Assembly (NCBI GenBank): GCA_946800325.1
Contig: OX326960.1
Coordinates: 54,272,855 to 54,336,854, forward strand
Source: Luzula sylvatica
Taxonomy: Eukaryota > Streptophyta > Magnoliopsida > Poales > Juncaceae
Reading direction: 5' to 3'
DNA: 64,000 bases
The notes under the pieces were generated by a model, which was given only the letters and a program-made list of their open reading frames with translations, was not told where the DNA came from and did no database searches. Position 1 is the stretch's first letter. Each line of letters starts with the position of its first letter. A program made the translations under genes and the position numbers. Of the stretch, positions 1 to 11,344 are shown in pieces.

Positions 1-332
1 TCGTAGGCATTTAGTGTTAAATTGTATAGCGAGGGCAAAATGGCTTCAGTTTCGTCTTTTTCTGGGGCCGAGAAGTCTGGGATGATGTCATCGGGGAGTT
101 GACTTTGCCAGTAACGACGCGCTTCATCGTCAGAGTTGGTTGACTTTGCGGAGTCGACCCTGTCTAGGGTGGACTCTTGAAGAGAGTTGGTACTGGCGGT
201 TGCAACGGGAACCGTGCTGGATGGTGTTGTTGGAGACCGGCGAAATGAAGGGAAAAATTCAGTCGCGTTTGGATTTAGGGTTGTGAATTTTAAGAACTGA
301 TTGGGAGATTGATTTTTGTTCGGAAAACTCAT
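1..332 (-). CDS. PAM2-motif protein, CID7-like (5' part, runs off the left edge)
   Basis: The reading frame starts at ATG 332-330 and stays open for about 110 codons to the window edge. Around residues 18-32 it reads TLNPNATEFFPSFRR, a clear PAM2 motif (core LNPNAxxFxP), which binds the MLLE domain of poly(A)-binding protein. A Ser/Thr-rich stretch follows, then an acidic SDDEARRYWQSQLPDDIIPD segment that I associate with the CID7 group of plant CTC-interacting-domain proteins. That subgroup assignment is from memory and less sure than the PAM2 motif. The expected role is cytoplasmic, linking PABP to mRNA translation or decay. CUE or SMR domains, if present, would lie beyond the left edge. 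The start is the first ATG after a good 3' splice site at 399-397. Confidence 0.7.
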   Translation of the reverse strand, partial: MSFPNKNQSPNQFLKFTTLNPNATEFFPSFRRSPTTPSSTVPVATASTNSLQESTLDRVDSAKSTNSDDEARRYWQSQLPDDIIPDFSAPEKDETEAILPSLYNLTLNAY

Positions 333-1030
333 TTTCGCATTTGAGAGAATTGCAAGAATGGAAATTTGGGGTAATTGAATTGGAGCTATCCAAGTCCTGA
401 TACCAATTTTTCAAAAATTGCGAATGATTTTAGATTTTAGGAAATATGAACAAGAGGAGAACAAAACTAAATAAATTAAACACAGATTTTGTTAACATAG
501 TAATTCACCATAATAACGTATTGGACAGTACAAGTAAATCATAGATCCCAATTAACTAATGGTACTATTAGCAAAATATATGGACAATAAATCAAGGATA
601 ATTGAGCCCTTACCTCAAATCACTTCCTTTTTTCTGCAAAAATAAAGAGAAAATAAACTGAACTTTTACCTTCTACAACAACAATTGAACAACAAAAAGT
701 ACCAACCAATTGACTTAGATGTAACTAACGACATGAACAACCAACGAACCAAAAATTAAAACGAGATCTGAAACCATAACAAAAATCCTCATTATCTGAA
801 GATAAATCATACCTTCACCGAGATCAATCCGCCTGCAAATCGAAGAAAACCGACCCATTAACATCTAACAGAAGAAAAAAGCTTTAGTTACTTCTACACA
901 CCTCCAGATCCGGAAAATTAGTGAACACTCAAAACCACAAATAAATAAATTAATCTTCCTCCTTTGCCTTTACGAGCACCACACGAAAACGAGAGAGAGA
1001 GAGAGAGAGAGAGAGGCAAGGAGAAAATAA
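333..1030 (-). promoter_or_regulatory. 5' leader with candidate introns, and CT-rich start region of the CID-like gene
   Basis: On the minus strand a (CT)n tract at about 990-1015 resembles a plant core-promoter pyrimidine patch. Downstream, splice consensus supports very short leader exons at about 813-832 and 614-633, each about 20 bp and flanked by gcag and gta, and an acceptor (tatcag) just upstream of the coding exon at 399-397. The leader would then be spliced more than once. The exon calls rest on consensus only; an unspliced leader is possible. Confidence 0.4.
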
Positions 1031-2262
1031 ACCAAGTTTTATTTCTTCATGTCTGAACAATATATCAATCAATCCATGGTTCCGCAAAGACGACCTATTT
1101 GACTAGTATAATATTTCCTGGACTCGGTGTATAGACCATGATAAACAATTGGTGCACCATTTCTTGTATTTGTTTATAAACCAATCTGAAATTGAAATAT
1201 CAAATATGTGTAGATTCATGGAGTAATTTAAGACCGGATTTATTTAGAAATGTTGTGTATAAAGCATATTCTGCACGTATCCAGTGGGTTTTAATAAGCG
1301 GACCCGAGTCATGAGTACGGATAGACGCGTGGTTGGTTTTGTTTGCTTTTATTTATTTGTTAATGAATGAGATGAGGCTTGGATTTCAGAACTACCCGCA
1401 GTTCTATTTGTGGACCTTGTAATATTACTAAATGGGCCATGAAAAAGCCCAATAGGCAGATTTAATTCTGAACATGTTTGCAGGCCGGAATTTGATATGA
1501 GATGAAATTATATATTTTCATTCCAAATTGGGCAAAAAAAAAAAAGGTTTTTTCACGGTATTTTTAGTTAATATAATTTTCTTACCAACCCAATTTGACT
1601 CGTCTGAATTCAAGTTCGGATGTGAAAGTTATGACAATTTTACTAACTATGTGTAAAATCGTTGCATTCTTTGGTATTTCATTTGAACTCACTTGTTAAA
1701 GTGTTCCAATGAAAAAACTCAGAAAATAAAAATGGTAGATAATCTAATTATATATTCAACCAGATTTGGTCCAGTTAAATTGGAATTCGGATGTAAAACT
1801 TATGACAATTTTACTAAAACGTGTTTCTCCATAAACATTGTGATCTTTTCATAAACATTCAATGTTTATCTTATCAATTTAACTACGTATATCCAACATA
1901 TGTACACATGTATTTAATATACACATTACTAATTTCATGTCCGTTTTAATATATATTTTTTCAGAGTTCGAGTTAATTCGAACCGGACCTATATTGAATC
2001 GAGTCAAATTCGATTTCGAGCCACTATCGAGTCGAGTCGAGCTGGCTCGCGCCAACATCGAATCGAGTTCGAGCCGGACATTTTGGATGGAGACCCTTTA
2101 TCGATTTCGAGTTGAGTTTAAGTTGGGTCCAACTCGATTGAACTCGACTCATTTGCAGTCATATAAACAAATATGCATCTAGAAAATATTTTGACATAAA
2201 TAATATTATATTATCAAGCAAAAAAATATTGAACCTTATTGAAAAGAATGAAATGGCATCAC
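1031..2262. other. Intergenic; degenerate repeat motifs, no gene seen
   Basis: No convincing coding signal. Two diverged copies of a motif built around CCAATTTG...GAATTCGGATGTGAAA...TATGACAATTTTAC lie at about 1580-1645 and 1738-1820. The same motif occurs twice in the LTR-like insert near 12.7-13.0 kb, so this is probably decayed retrotransposon sequence. A 250-bp stretch near 1965-2150 is rich in GAGTTCGAG-type repeats and gives a spurious short open frame. Confidence 0.4.
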
Positions 2263-2279
2263 AATTTGCATAAAAAGAT

Positions 2280-2548
2280 AGTCAATGGGCTCATGGCCCA
2301 GTGGTCGAGTATGAGACACAAAAAATCGTACGTTGTGACAGATTGTGGGCTCGAGTCTCATTGACACCAATTGATGGAGGACTATCGAGCCTTCTCCATT
2401 TACTCGTTTCTTTGTCAATGGTCTCATAGCCTAGTTGGTTGAGAGTGGGGCTCAAAAAACCTTATGTTGTGAGAGATTGTGGGTTCGATCTTCATTGACA
2501 TTAATGAATGAAGGACATATGAGCCTTCTCCATTTCTTATCAAAAAAT
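2280..2548 (+). mobile_element. Dimeric tRNA-derived SINE with target-site duplication
   Basis: Two tandem units of about 135 bp (2280-2414 and 2415-2548) share a head GTCAATGGKCTCATRGCC, a box-A-like segment (AGCCTAGTTGGTTGAGA in unit 2), a box-B-like segment (GGGTTCGATCTTC in unit 2) and a tail GAGCCTTCTCCATTT. The pair is flanked by one direct repeat, AATTTGYATAAAAAG (2263-2277 and 2549-2563, one mismatch). This indicates one insertion of a dimer rather than two insertions. Confidence 0.7.
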
Positions 2549-2639
2549 AATTTGTATAAAAAGTTAAAAAAACTATAAGAGTACGTAATTCGCTTTCAAA
2601 ACAAAAAATCCAGTATTTGTTAAGAGAATTTATATTGCG

Positions 2640-3380
2640 TTAATGCACTCCTTACTGTCTATTTTGATCACAGAGTGCTATGCGGACAAAAAGTTAGACG
2701 AGTCATCGTTTTTTCGGACAGCGCCTAATACTATTGCATTATGGAATTGTTTTTATAATTTTAAACTTCATATTTATACATATTTACAATGAAAAAATAT
2801 ATAAATAACAACGAAGTTTATAGTACATAACAAGATATAAAATGTAGGTAATTATTTTTTACATCATCTTCGTATTTATACAATTTTACAATATAATAAA
2901 ATACAAATAACAACATATTATTTTTCATAGTATAAAATAATGTATAAATAATAACAAATCTCTAATCCATAGTACAGTAAAAAAGTATAAATAACAAAAA
3001 AATCTTTAATCACAAGTATAGAAAAATGTATGAATATTAAATACAAAAGTATAAATAACAATGTAACATTAATTCATTATATCAAAAAAAGTATTGTAAA
3101 AAATATTAATAACAACAGATCATTAATTGATAATATAGAAAAAATAAAAATAATAATAAAAGGCATAAATAATAATAAAAACAATATAAATAATAATATT
3201 TTTTTTATCCATACAATATTGAAAAAAGATATAAGATAATATAAAAAATGTATAAGAGATGGTAGAGTTAGCGTGGGGCGAGAAGACACCGGGTAACCGG
3301 ACGATGAGAAATTCGGGAGTGCAAATCTTTGGGCGGTGGGCAACGGACGGTCATGGATGTTCGTTTTTAGTGGAGTGCAA
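2640..3380. repeat. AT-rich low-complexity block, possible decayed element
   Basis: The region is dominated by TATAAATAACAA-like short repeats (2760-3240). The ends carry a weak inverted pair, TGCACTCC at about 2645 and GGAGTGCA at about 3372. No coding potential is convincing; the short open frames here come from low complexity. Confidence 0.3.
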
Positions 3381-6200
3381 AAACATTTCACTTTTTTGAA
3401 ATATGTGTGTTTTTGTGTATAAGATTTCAATATTTCAAAAATATGTTTTCGCATGTGCTAATCTTTTATTATTTTGGCATTTTGGAGAAAGTGTGTATTT
3501 TCATATGTTGGAGAAAAACTCGAAAATTGAATATTTCGACTGTATTAACATCCAAAACTTGAAAATTGTGTATTTTTCAAGTTTTAGTCTTTAAAATTTT
3601 AAAATAAATATTTTGCTTGTGTCATTCTTATATTTTTATTTTTTTTTATTTTTTTTTTAAAAGATGTACCTTGCATGTGTTAGCAGGCCCGGTCCTAGAA
3701 TTTTGGGGGCTTTAGGCGAGTTTTAATACGGGGTTTTTGAATTTGAAATATAAAACAGTAAACTTTTTCAAATCAAATGAGTTTAAAAATTTGATGATTT
3801 GCTTCTACCAATCTATTCTCATACATTTTGAAGCTAATTAAATGGATTCTAATATTGCAATTTGTACCTGGAGACATATAATTGAAGAATGATCTGATAA
3901 AAGTCGGCCTAAAAGTATTTGATTCATGTTCAACCAATACCCTTTATTCTATGAAAAAAATGACAAAACGAAAAGTTAGAATTATAAAAAATACTTGCCA
4001 ATCAATTAGTAGTACTCAAATTAATTAGTAGTACTGAAAATAATCAATTTGATTGTGTATAAATGTTATATATTACCTCTTGATTGAGATGCTTGTAAAA
4101 TGGGAGGAGAATGCTGAATGTGCCGAGCAAGACTAATGCTTCATCTAAAACCACACAATATATCCTATTTCCCCTCATTCTCTTTCTCTTATTCTTCTTC
4201 CCTTCATCCGCATTAATCCTCTTGAATCGTTTCAAAAATACAATAACATCATAATTATGTTCTAATTAAATCACAATAACATCATACAAGCACCATCGGC
4301 TTTGATCACTACAACATGTGTTGGCTTTTACTTTGACATTTTATGAAAACTTCCAAAAGTAAGTATTTTCCATGTACCAGTGTCTCCTACTACAATATTT
4401 TCAACAAAATCCTGAAACTTGGTTATTTTTGTGTGTATTAGCATTAAAAATTTAGAAATGCAGTATTGGTACTTGTTAGTGTTAAATTACAATGTTCTTG
4501 AGAACAACATAAAATTTCAATATTTTTTCAATGTTAGCATTTTCAGTTTTGGTATTTACGACAAAAACTAAAAATTAATTATTTTGCACACGTTTTATAT
4601 TTAAGGACCTTTTGAGAAGATTAGAAATTATGCATGTTGCGTGTTTTAACTTGTAAATCTTAAAATTTGAGTACTTTGCGTGTATTAGACTTAAATTTTG
4701 ATATTTTTTCGAATTTTTTGCAAACTAAATATTTTGCACATGTTAGTTTTTTAGTACGGTAGTTTTCTAGGTTTTTCTTAGATATGATATTTTGTTTGCC
4801 TTGGACTTTCATTTTGACGTCTCGAGGAAAACACGAAATCTAGTATTTAGAATGCATTACCCATCAAAACTTAAAAAATGAGTAACACGTCAGCTTTTAA
4901 TTGCGATGTTTTTTTTAGAGGAAAAAAAATGAAATTTGAATTTATTTATTTTAGATAATTGGAATAGGTTCTAATGACCTATGTCCAAATTTCATTTATA
5001 TATAAAATATTTAAAAAAAAAAAATGGGCAAATGTCTGTCCACAAAAAAAAAGACCGAACTATTTCGCTCGGTTAAGTTCTTCTTTTTTCTTCACTATTC
5101 GTTGCTCGAGTTCCCATTGATTTAAAGCGCTTTCGAGAAGTTCATGAATATTTGACAAATTATGAGACAATTATATATCTATTTTTGCCCATTTTTGAGA
5201 AAAAAAAACTTGAATTTGATAGAGAGAAAATAGGCCGAGGTTGGTTATTTAGTAGTTTAGTTAGTATTTTTTTAGCACAAGATCAGACACTAATTACATT
5301 GATTAGGTAGACAATGGAACGAGGGAGACAAAACGATGATGATGAAAATGAGGGGAGATGGAAATAAAAACAAAAAGAGCTATTAATGGAAGGACCCATC
5401 ACTTAATCAACCTAGATCACAATAGTATTTGTGATACGGACCGATATTCTGCTCTGATTAATCACTCATCTATTTACTGTTGGTTTACGTGCCTTGTTCA
5501 CCTACAGACATTTTGGAGGCATTAAAAGGTTCTGCTAATTGGCTATTAATTATTATGAAAATAATAATTGGCTAGTATACCTCGTCCATACATAATCCAT
5601 CCCGCTCAAACCCACATGCCTAAATAAATTCTTAACAAAACCAACCAATCGTTAGGTTCAAACCATTAGGAAAGCATGTCGGTTCTTTGCATCTTTGTGT
5701 ATTTGTTTGTACCAGCATTCTCTTTCACTGCTACACAATTTTTATTGGGGGGTTATATATGACGCCTCTCAAACAAACAAAAAATAGTTTTGACGACAAG
5801 AGAATGTTAAATGGGTTGATTAATATTATTAATTGATTCGATTATCGATTTAATTGATCGTTTAATTGAATTAACACGTACTATTAATATGTACGAATAT
5901 GATTTATTGACGTGTCAATTAAATGTGTCAACTAACAATTATTTTAGTCAATAGAGGGGCTAATCAGTCCACCTAAATTTTTTTTGCCACCTCATCAAGG
6001 AATTTGGGATGAGTTTGAAGGGACAAGTATATTTTTCCTTTTCATGGATATAGTACTAATCCTCAAAATATTCTCTTTTTAACAAATCTTCTTTTTTAAA
6101 ACAAGATCCTTTATTATTTAATATCAATCATACAACAAATATATCCTGTTACAACTATTGTCAAAACTGGACAATTTATTTCCTTTGTATATCGCATGTT
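3381..6200. repeat. Intergenic; degenerate tandem repeat family, otherwise nothing
   Basis: Stretches 3390-3600 and 4310-4900 are made of strongly diverged units containing GCATGTGTTAGT, TTTTCAAAAATT and AGTATTTTGC phrases. The same family occurs at 32240-32870 and 37930-38550. A fragment at 3685-3720 (GGTCCTAGAATTTTGGGGGC) resembles a common plant repeat edge. In 4900-6200 I see only AT-rich intergenic DNA with no supported gene. Confidence 0.35.
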
Positions 6201-6202
6201 TG

Positions 6203-6817
6203 ATTCGAGGGATTTTGATGGAAATGTACTTCGAACTACGAGATAAGCTCAAAATTCTTTGCTTGATTTGATGAAATCACAGATTTGGACATGGATTTTT
6301 GGAATACACAAAATACATGGAGATTTTATGTTCATGTATTTCATTATAAAATTATTTCTCCATATTATGTGCATAAATAATAGTTATATTATATTATACA
6401 ATGATAATATAATGTAATGTAATGTAATGTAATTTAATATAAATATAATATAATATAATACAAATAATTTAATATAATTTAATTTAACATAAGATAAGAA
6501 TAATATAATATAATATAAAGCAATATCATATAATGTAATGTAATATAAAAAATATATAATGTAATATTAAACAATATCATATATTATAATATAATATAAT
6601 ATAATTTGAAACAATATAATATAATATAATATAATAAGGAATTAAATATTAAAATCATGGATTTTACACCAAGAATCAAACAAGAAATTATATATATATG
6701 ATTTTAAAATACAACTATTCAAACAACGTACATGAATTCTCAAATACATATATTATCAAATACATGCATATGACATATCCATGTACTTCAAAAATTCTTC
6801 AAATCAAACATTCCCAT
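6203..6817. mobile_element. MITE-like element with terminal inverted repeats
   Basis: The left end reads ATGTTTGATTCGAGGGATTT. The right end, read on the minus strand, is AATGTTTGATTTGAAGAATT, so the ends are inverted copies. The interior is AT-rich, with TAATATAATG-type microsatellite at about 6390-6640. No coding capacity. I could not define a clean target duplication. Confidence 0.5.
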
Positions 6818-7193
6818 AAAGAACATACAAAATAGATAAAGGTAACACATGAAATCAGACTTCGAATCAGCATATATGTATTCGCGGGCAAATCTCGCAA
6901 CTCAAAATTGCATGTGGAATATACATATAAATCTTCTTCGTGTAATAATTGTATGTAATGTCGTCGATCTCATGAAATCTTCCTCGTTTATAATTGTGTC
7001 GGAATCTTCATTGTTTTTGTTTTCTGCGTGTCATCCTCGGAACCTTTATAGTTCACACAACTATTATTGGATATAAGTAAATATCCTACTAACAAAACAA
7101 TTCCAACCATTCGAAAAAATCTGCGCAATCCCGCGCGAGGATGTTACTAGTATAGATAGAAATCTTGTCATAAGATCTCCAAATTTTCGTCGT
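6818..7193. other. Intergenic, 3' side of the DUF1677 gene
   Basis: No gene seen. Near 7115-7150 there is a GCGCAATCCCGCGCGAGG segment next to ACTAGTATAGAT. A similar GC-rich palindromic motif lies at about 62590-62612, suggesting ends of one repeat family. Confidence 0.3.
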
Positions 7194-7622
7194 TTAAGTA
7201 GAACCTTCGTGATTCTGAGGCACCACTTTGCGACAATCCGGCCTAGGCGAGTCGAGACATTTCATCATAATCTTTTTAACAGCTGCAACCCAGTGCTCCG
7301 CCGCGTTGACAGGTGACGACACGGATTGAAACTTCTTAAAGAACATGGTGTGGCGGTTGATTGCCTCTTCGATGGAAATTCTGCCTCCGGCCCGTCGAAT
7401 TTCATCCTTGACGGCCTCGGCACATAACCCACAAACCCAACGACCGAAATACCTCTCCTTCACCATCTCGATGTACCCTATCGTGCACTCTTCTGTTAGG
7501 CCGCAACAATCGCATTTCACCATTTCCGGTTCCAACTCCTCCGCCTGATCCGGAGTTATCTTCCTCGAAAGCGATCCGAATTCAGATTCGGCAGCCAATT
7601 TAGGAAGTGATTCCACGTCCAT
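7194..7622 (-). CDS. DUF1677 family protein (142 aa)
   Basis: Single-exon frame starting MDVESLPKL and ending before 7194. The core carries the cysteine pattern typical of plant DUF1677: CDCCGLTEEC at residues 37-46, then FGRWVCGLCAEAVKDE at about residues 59-74. A conserved IEEAINRHTMFFKKF helix follows (about 84-98). The Cys pairs look like a small zinc-binding fold, but that is inference and the family's biochemical role is unknown. An in-frame ATG lies further upstream at 7745, but the 41 residues it would add do not look like the family, so the ATG at 7622 is preferred. Family length is usually 100-170 residues, so this copy looks complete. Confidence 0.85.
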   Translation of the reverse strand: MDVESLPKLAAESEFGSLSRKITPDQAEELEPEMVKCDCCGLTEECTIGYIEMVKERYFGRWVCGLCAEAVKDEIRRAGGRISIEEAINRHTMFFKKFQSVSSPVNAAEHWVAAVKKIMMKCLDSPRPDCRKVVPQNHEGST

Positions 7623-8882
7623 TGCAATTACTATTTCGAATTTTGAATGATTACCGCTCCTTCTCCCACACGGCAAAAGAATCTTCGCGCTTCGTGCTTC
7701 GTTTCTCTGTTTCAAATGAAGATAGAAAGATGAAGATGATGTCAATTGACTGTGGTCTTATCGGCGATACCTTCCCTTGGCCTTAAATACTCGGCTAAAT
7801 TTATAAAACTCGCTTTGCTTTTCTTTTCTTTTCTAAAAATAGGCTTTCCTCTTTGAAAATAAATGTTTAGTGAACTATTTCTGTTGGCCATTAACGCTGG
7901 ATATAAATTAACATGGGAAAATTGTTGGGCAATTTTACTTTTTGCCCCCACCCGTTTCTCATATTTACCAAATTATAGTTAACACCTTAATTAATATGAT
8001 AATTTGTGATTAATACATAATTAACAACTTCTAAATATGAATTATTAATTGTTAATTCGAAGGGATTTTAGTTACATATTATTATTTTTTAATTATATAT
8101 TAAAATTGTTAATTGTCTAAGATATTAATTGTTAATTGTCTAAGATATTAATTGGACTTGAGGAAATGTGAAATAAACGGAAGGCATTCTAGATGGTCTC
8201 AAATTACTTTATGGAACAGACACATATGCTTATTATTTGATGAAGGGAAATTTTACTCTCTACAGATTTCATCACATATATGCTAATTAACAAACTTAAT
8301 TAACATGACAATTAACAAGAAATTATCAGATTTTAGTTTAAATTTTCAATAATAATTAGGAATGGTTAATACAAGTAGATGTTAATTTATCCACATTTTT
8401 GTTTTGTACATTACTCGATTTTTTTTATGAAATATGGTTTCATTTGAATATCTTGAATTCAATCGTTCAATATCGTGATGTGGTTTGATCTTATATATTT
8501 TTTTTAGTATCATATTCAATATAGTTATTTGTGTCTCATTATTGCATAATATTAATACCTTTTAAATGATATTCTAAAATTATGTCAATTTTGATATTTT
8601 TACTTCAAATCGTACTATTAAAATTTAACGCTTGGTATTAAATATAACGTTCACGTGCCAAGAAATATGAAAAACTATAATTTTGTTATTTAATACTTTT
8701 TTTTGTAAATATTTAGTATTTCTCTTTCAATTAATAAATATATAGTTTTTTATGTGAGATTATATTATTTTTTTGGTGTAGATTATGTTAATAATATTTT
8801 TGAAAACTTCAATTGTAATAATTCGCCAGACATATCGACTTCAATTTGTTTTTTGCATTTTAACATTCATACTAGTGCAATT
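7623..8882. other. Upstream region of the DUF1677 gene; otherwise no gene
   Basis: 7623-8000 should hold the 5' leader and promoter of the minus-strand DUF1677 gene. The rest is AT-rich, with repeated TTAATTGTTAATTGTCTAAG phrases near 8110-8150. No gene, RNA gene or clear mobile-element end is visible. Confidence 0.4.
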
Positions 8883-9095
8883 AAGGGTGTCAACGGTTCG
8901 GATCCGGTTCGGATAGTGGTCATACCATATCCATATCCATATTATTTTTCGGATACGGAATTACCCGGATCCAGATACGGTCCGGAGAGTGAACGGATAC
9001 GGATACGGTTCAGATATTGTCGGATACGAATATGAATACGGTTCTTTTTCGAATATTAAAATATATACTATATTATGATAACATAACATATTTTT

Positions 9096-9174
<79 letters not shown>

Positions 9175-9621
9175 GATTTGAACAATATATATGATTATAT
9201 TTGAACATGATTTTGCTGTTGTGATTTTAAATCACTCACAAATCTTTAATTTATATACAATTCTGCAACTAATATCAAATAAGATACACAAAAAAAGAAC
9301 ATAATAGATCCGGATACTCGAATCCGGTTCCAAGTATTCGGATTCTAATAATACCCAGATCTGGAATGGGGATCTGGTCCCAACACCAAAATCGAGTATC
9401 GGGTCCCGTTCCGGATCCAAAAAAATAGTAACCATATCCATATCCGGATCTACTCGGATCCGAATATTTTTTACGAATCCGGATATTTCTATATTCGGAT
9501 CCGGATATTTTTTACGAATCCGGATATTTCTATATTCGGATCCGGATATTTTTTACGAATCCGTATATTTCTATTCGGTTCGGGTCGGTTCGGACAATAT
9601 TCATACCATTGACATCCCTAA
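8883..9621. mobile_element. hAT-like MITE made of CGGATCCGGAT-type repeats
   Basis: Ends are inverted copies: AAGGGTGTCAACGGTTCGG on the left and, on the minus strand, TTAGGGATGTCAATGGTATG on the right. They are flanked by an 8-bp direct repeat, GTGCAATT (8875-8882) and GTACAATT (9622-9629), one mismatch, the duplication length expected of hAT elements. The interior is degenerate CGGATACGG / CGGATCCGG repeats around a long (AT)n tract at about 9099-9170. No transposase. Confidence 0.65.
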
Positions 9622-10097
9622 GTACAATTCAAAACAATACAAAACTAACTAGTTTGTTTGAGTGCACAACTAAATTAGTATATGCATGACATGAATTTGT
9701 TTCATTTCATGTTATTGTTAGATTGTTGGATGATTTCAAAACAATACAAAGCTAACTAGTTTGTTTGAGTATATATATTAGACATGTAAGCACGATGCAC
9801 GAATACACATCTCAGATAATGCAGGAATTAAAGAGGATGATATGAAAAATAGAAATAGATACGAAGAAATATAAAAGATATGGAAAAATATAATATGAAA
9901 AATTAAAAATAGAGAAAATCATACTGTTATATTTTTAAAGAATAATAATTATCACGTGTCATTATCTGATTAGTCATGTGAATGATTTGCAGATAATCCC
10001 CGGTGATAAATAGCAAATTCCTTGGAATAAAATAAGATTTGAAGGATTCAAGGGGCAGTATGACTAACTGTTAAAAACTTAAAGGAAAATGTTGCAC
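9622..10097. other. Intergenic, nothing recognised
   Basis: AT-rich DNA with a short direct repeat, AACTAGTTTGTTTGAGT, at about 9647 and 9753. No coding region or RNA gene seen. Confidence 0.4.
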
Positions 10098-10325
10098 CTC
10101 CCCCTTGCCCTCCCCTCACACCATTGATGTGTCATCACCTAAATTAACACCTTAAAATTTAACACCTTAATTCATGATTTAACATCTTAATTATATGTAA
10201 AACCATAAATTAAGATGTTAAATTATAAATTAAGATGTCATCGTATGATTTAACACCTTAAATTTTAAGGTATTAAATCTTGCGACGACACATCAAAGAT
10301 GTGGGGGGAGGGCAAGGAGAGGTAC
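10098..10325. mobile_element. Hairpin MITE, near-complete palindrome
   Basis: The left arm begins GCACCTCCCCCTTGCCCTCC. The right arm, on the minus strand, begins GTACCTCTCCTTGCCCTCC. Both continue into ACACCTTAAAATTTAA-type sequence, so nearly the whole 228 bp folds into one hairpin centred near 10210. No open frame. This could yield small RNAs if transcribed. Confidence 0.6.
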
Positions 10326-10605
10326 ATCAGTGCTCAAACTTAAAATGCATGGGTCAACGTCTTTTGTTGTCACATGGTCTGTGGCTCTCTTGGTCTGTGG
10401 CTCTCTGTGTAGCCACATAATCGGACATCATGATTCACAACACTTGATGGAGACCTAAATAGAGATATTTTAGTCCTGCTACGTGAGAATAAAAATGGGA
10501 TAAGTATGACACTATCATTACCATTAGTTGGAGAAGTAATAAATTTTTGGAGATAAAATTTAGTTATTCAATATGATGCGTGATATTTTTATAATACAAA
10601 TCGGA

Positions 10606-10785
10606 GTAATTTTACACGACATGCTCTCGTTATATGATCGACAACATAATGATGTGGTATATGATTTGAATTGAAATAACATCAATTAATTATATGATGT
10701 GAATACAATATTTAACGTAGGATTAACATCTTGATACCAATCATGCAACGAGAACATATTATGTAGAATTATCGATTGTATCTAT
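10606..10785. mobile_element. Small MITE with about 34-bp inverted ends
   Basis: Left end TAATTTTACACGACATGCTC; right end on the minus strand TAATTCTACATAATATGTTC. Both continue CTCGTTRYATGATYG. Interior about 110 bp, non-coding. Confidence 0.5.
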
Positions 10786-11344
10786 ATTGTCGTATTTGTA
10801 TCATATCCTAAATTATATGTTAAATTAATGTGTCGTAGTATCCGATACGTATCAGATACATTATTTTATTTTTAATAGTATCCGTACAACTTAGACAATT
10901 TATTTATTTATTTTATTTTAAATTTTTATGTTTTTGTTTTTGTTTGGCAAAAAATAAGGGGATAAGTTCGGTTATTCCTTTCCTCGTCCTTATCCAAACA
11001 TCGGCAAAGAGTTAACACCAATTAATTACTTATCTTTTTTTTTTCAATTATAAGAGATCATGACATTCCAATTCCAATGTTATCACTTATCAGTTATCAA
11101 TAATGACCTGCGAGTAAAATGTTACGATCTCTATTTCTCTTTTTCTTTCTGAATTATCCTCATCCCGTGACAAGTAAGCATAGAATGAAAGAGAGGTCAC
11201 TCACTCAGAATCAATTCCTACCTGAAAGCTGGCAGTTGGACACAAATTTGAATTTTTTTTTTTTTTTTTTGAAACTAGTACCATTATTCATGATATCTAA
11301 TGATATGCGAGTAAAATATTACGATCTCACAATAAACGAGACCC

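Noticed and set aside
387..412. TTGGTATCAG on the minus strand looked like a retrotransposon primer-binding site for initiator tRNA-Met.
   Set aside because: It is followed by GACTTGG rather than AGC. It works as a 3' splice site (tatcag) just upstream of a PAM2-protein start, and no LTR or gag/pol is nearby.
1937..2182. 81-residue open frame rich in FEL/SSR.
   Set aside because: It comes from degenerate GAGTTCGAG repeats; no conserved protein sequence.
3030..3239. Asn/Ile/Lys-rich open frame.
   Set aside because: Pure AT-rich low complexity (AATAATAAA repeats).
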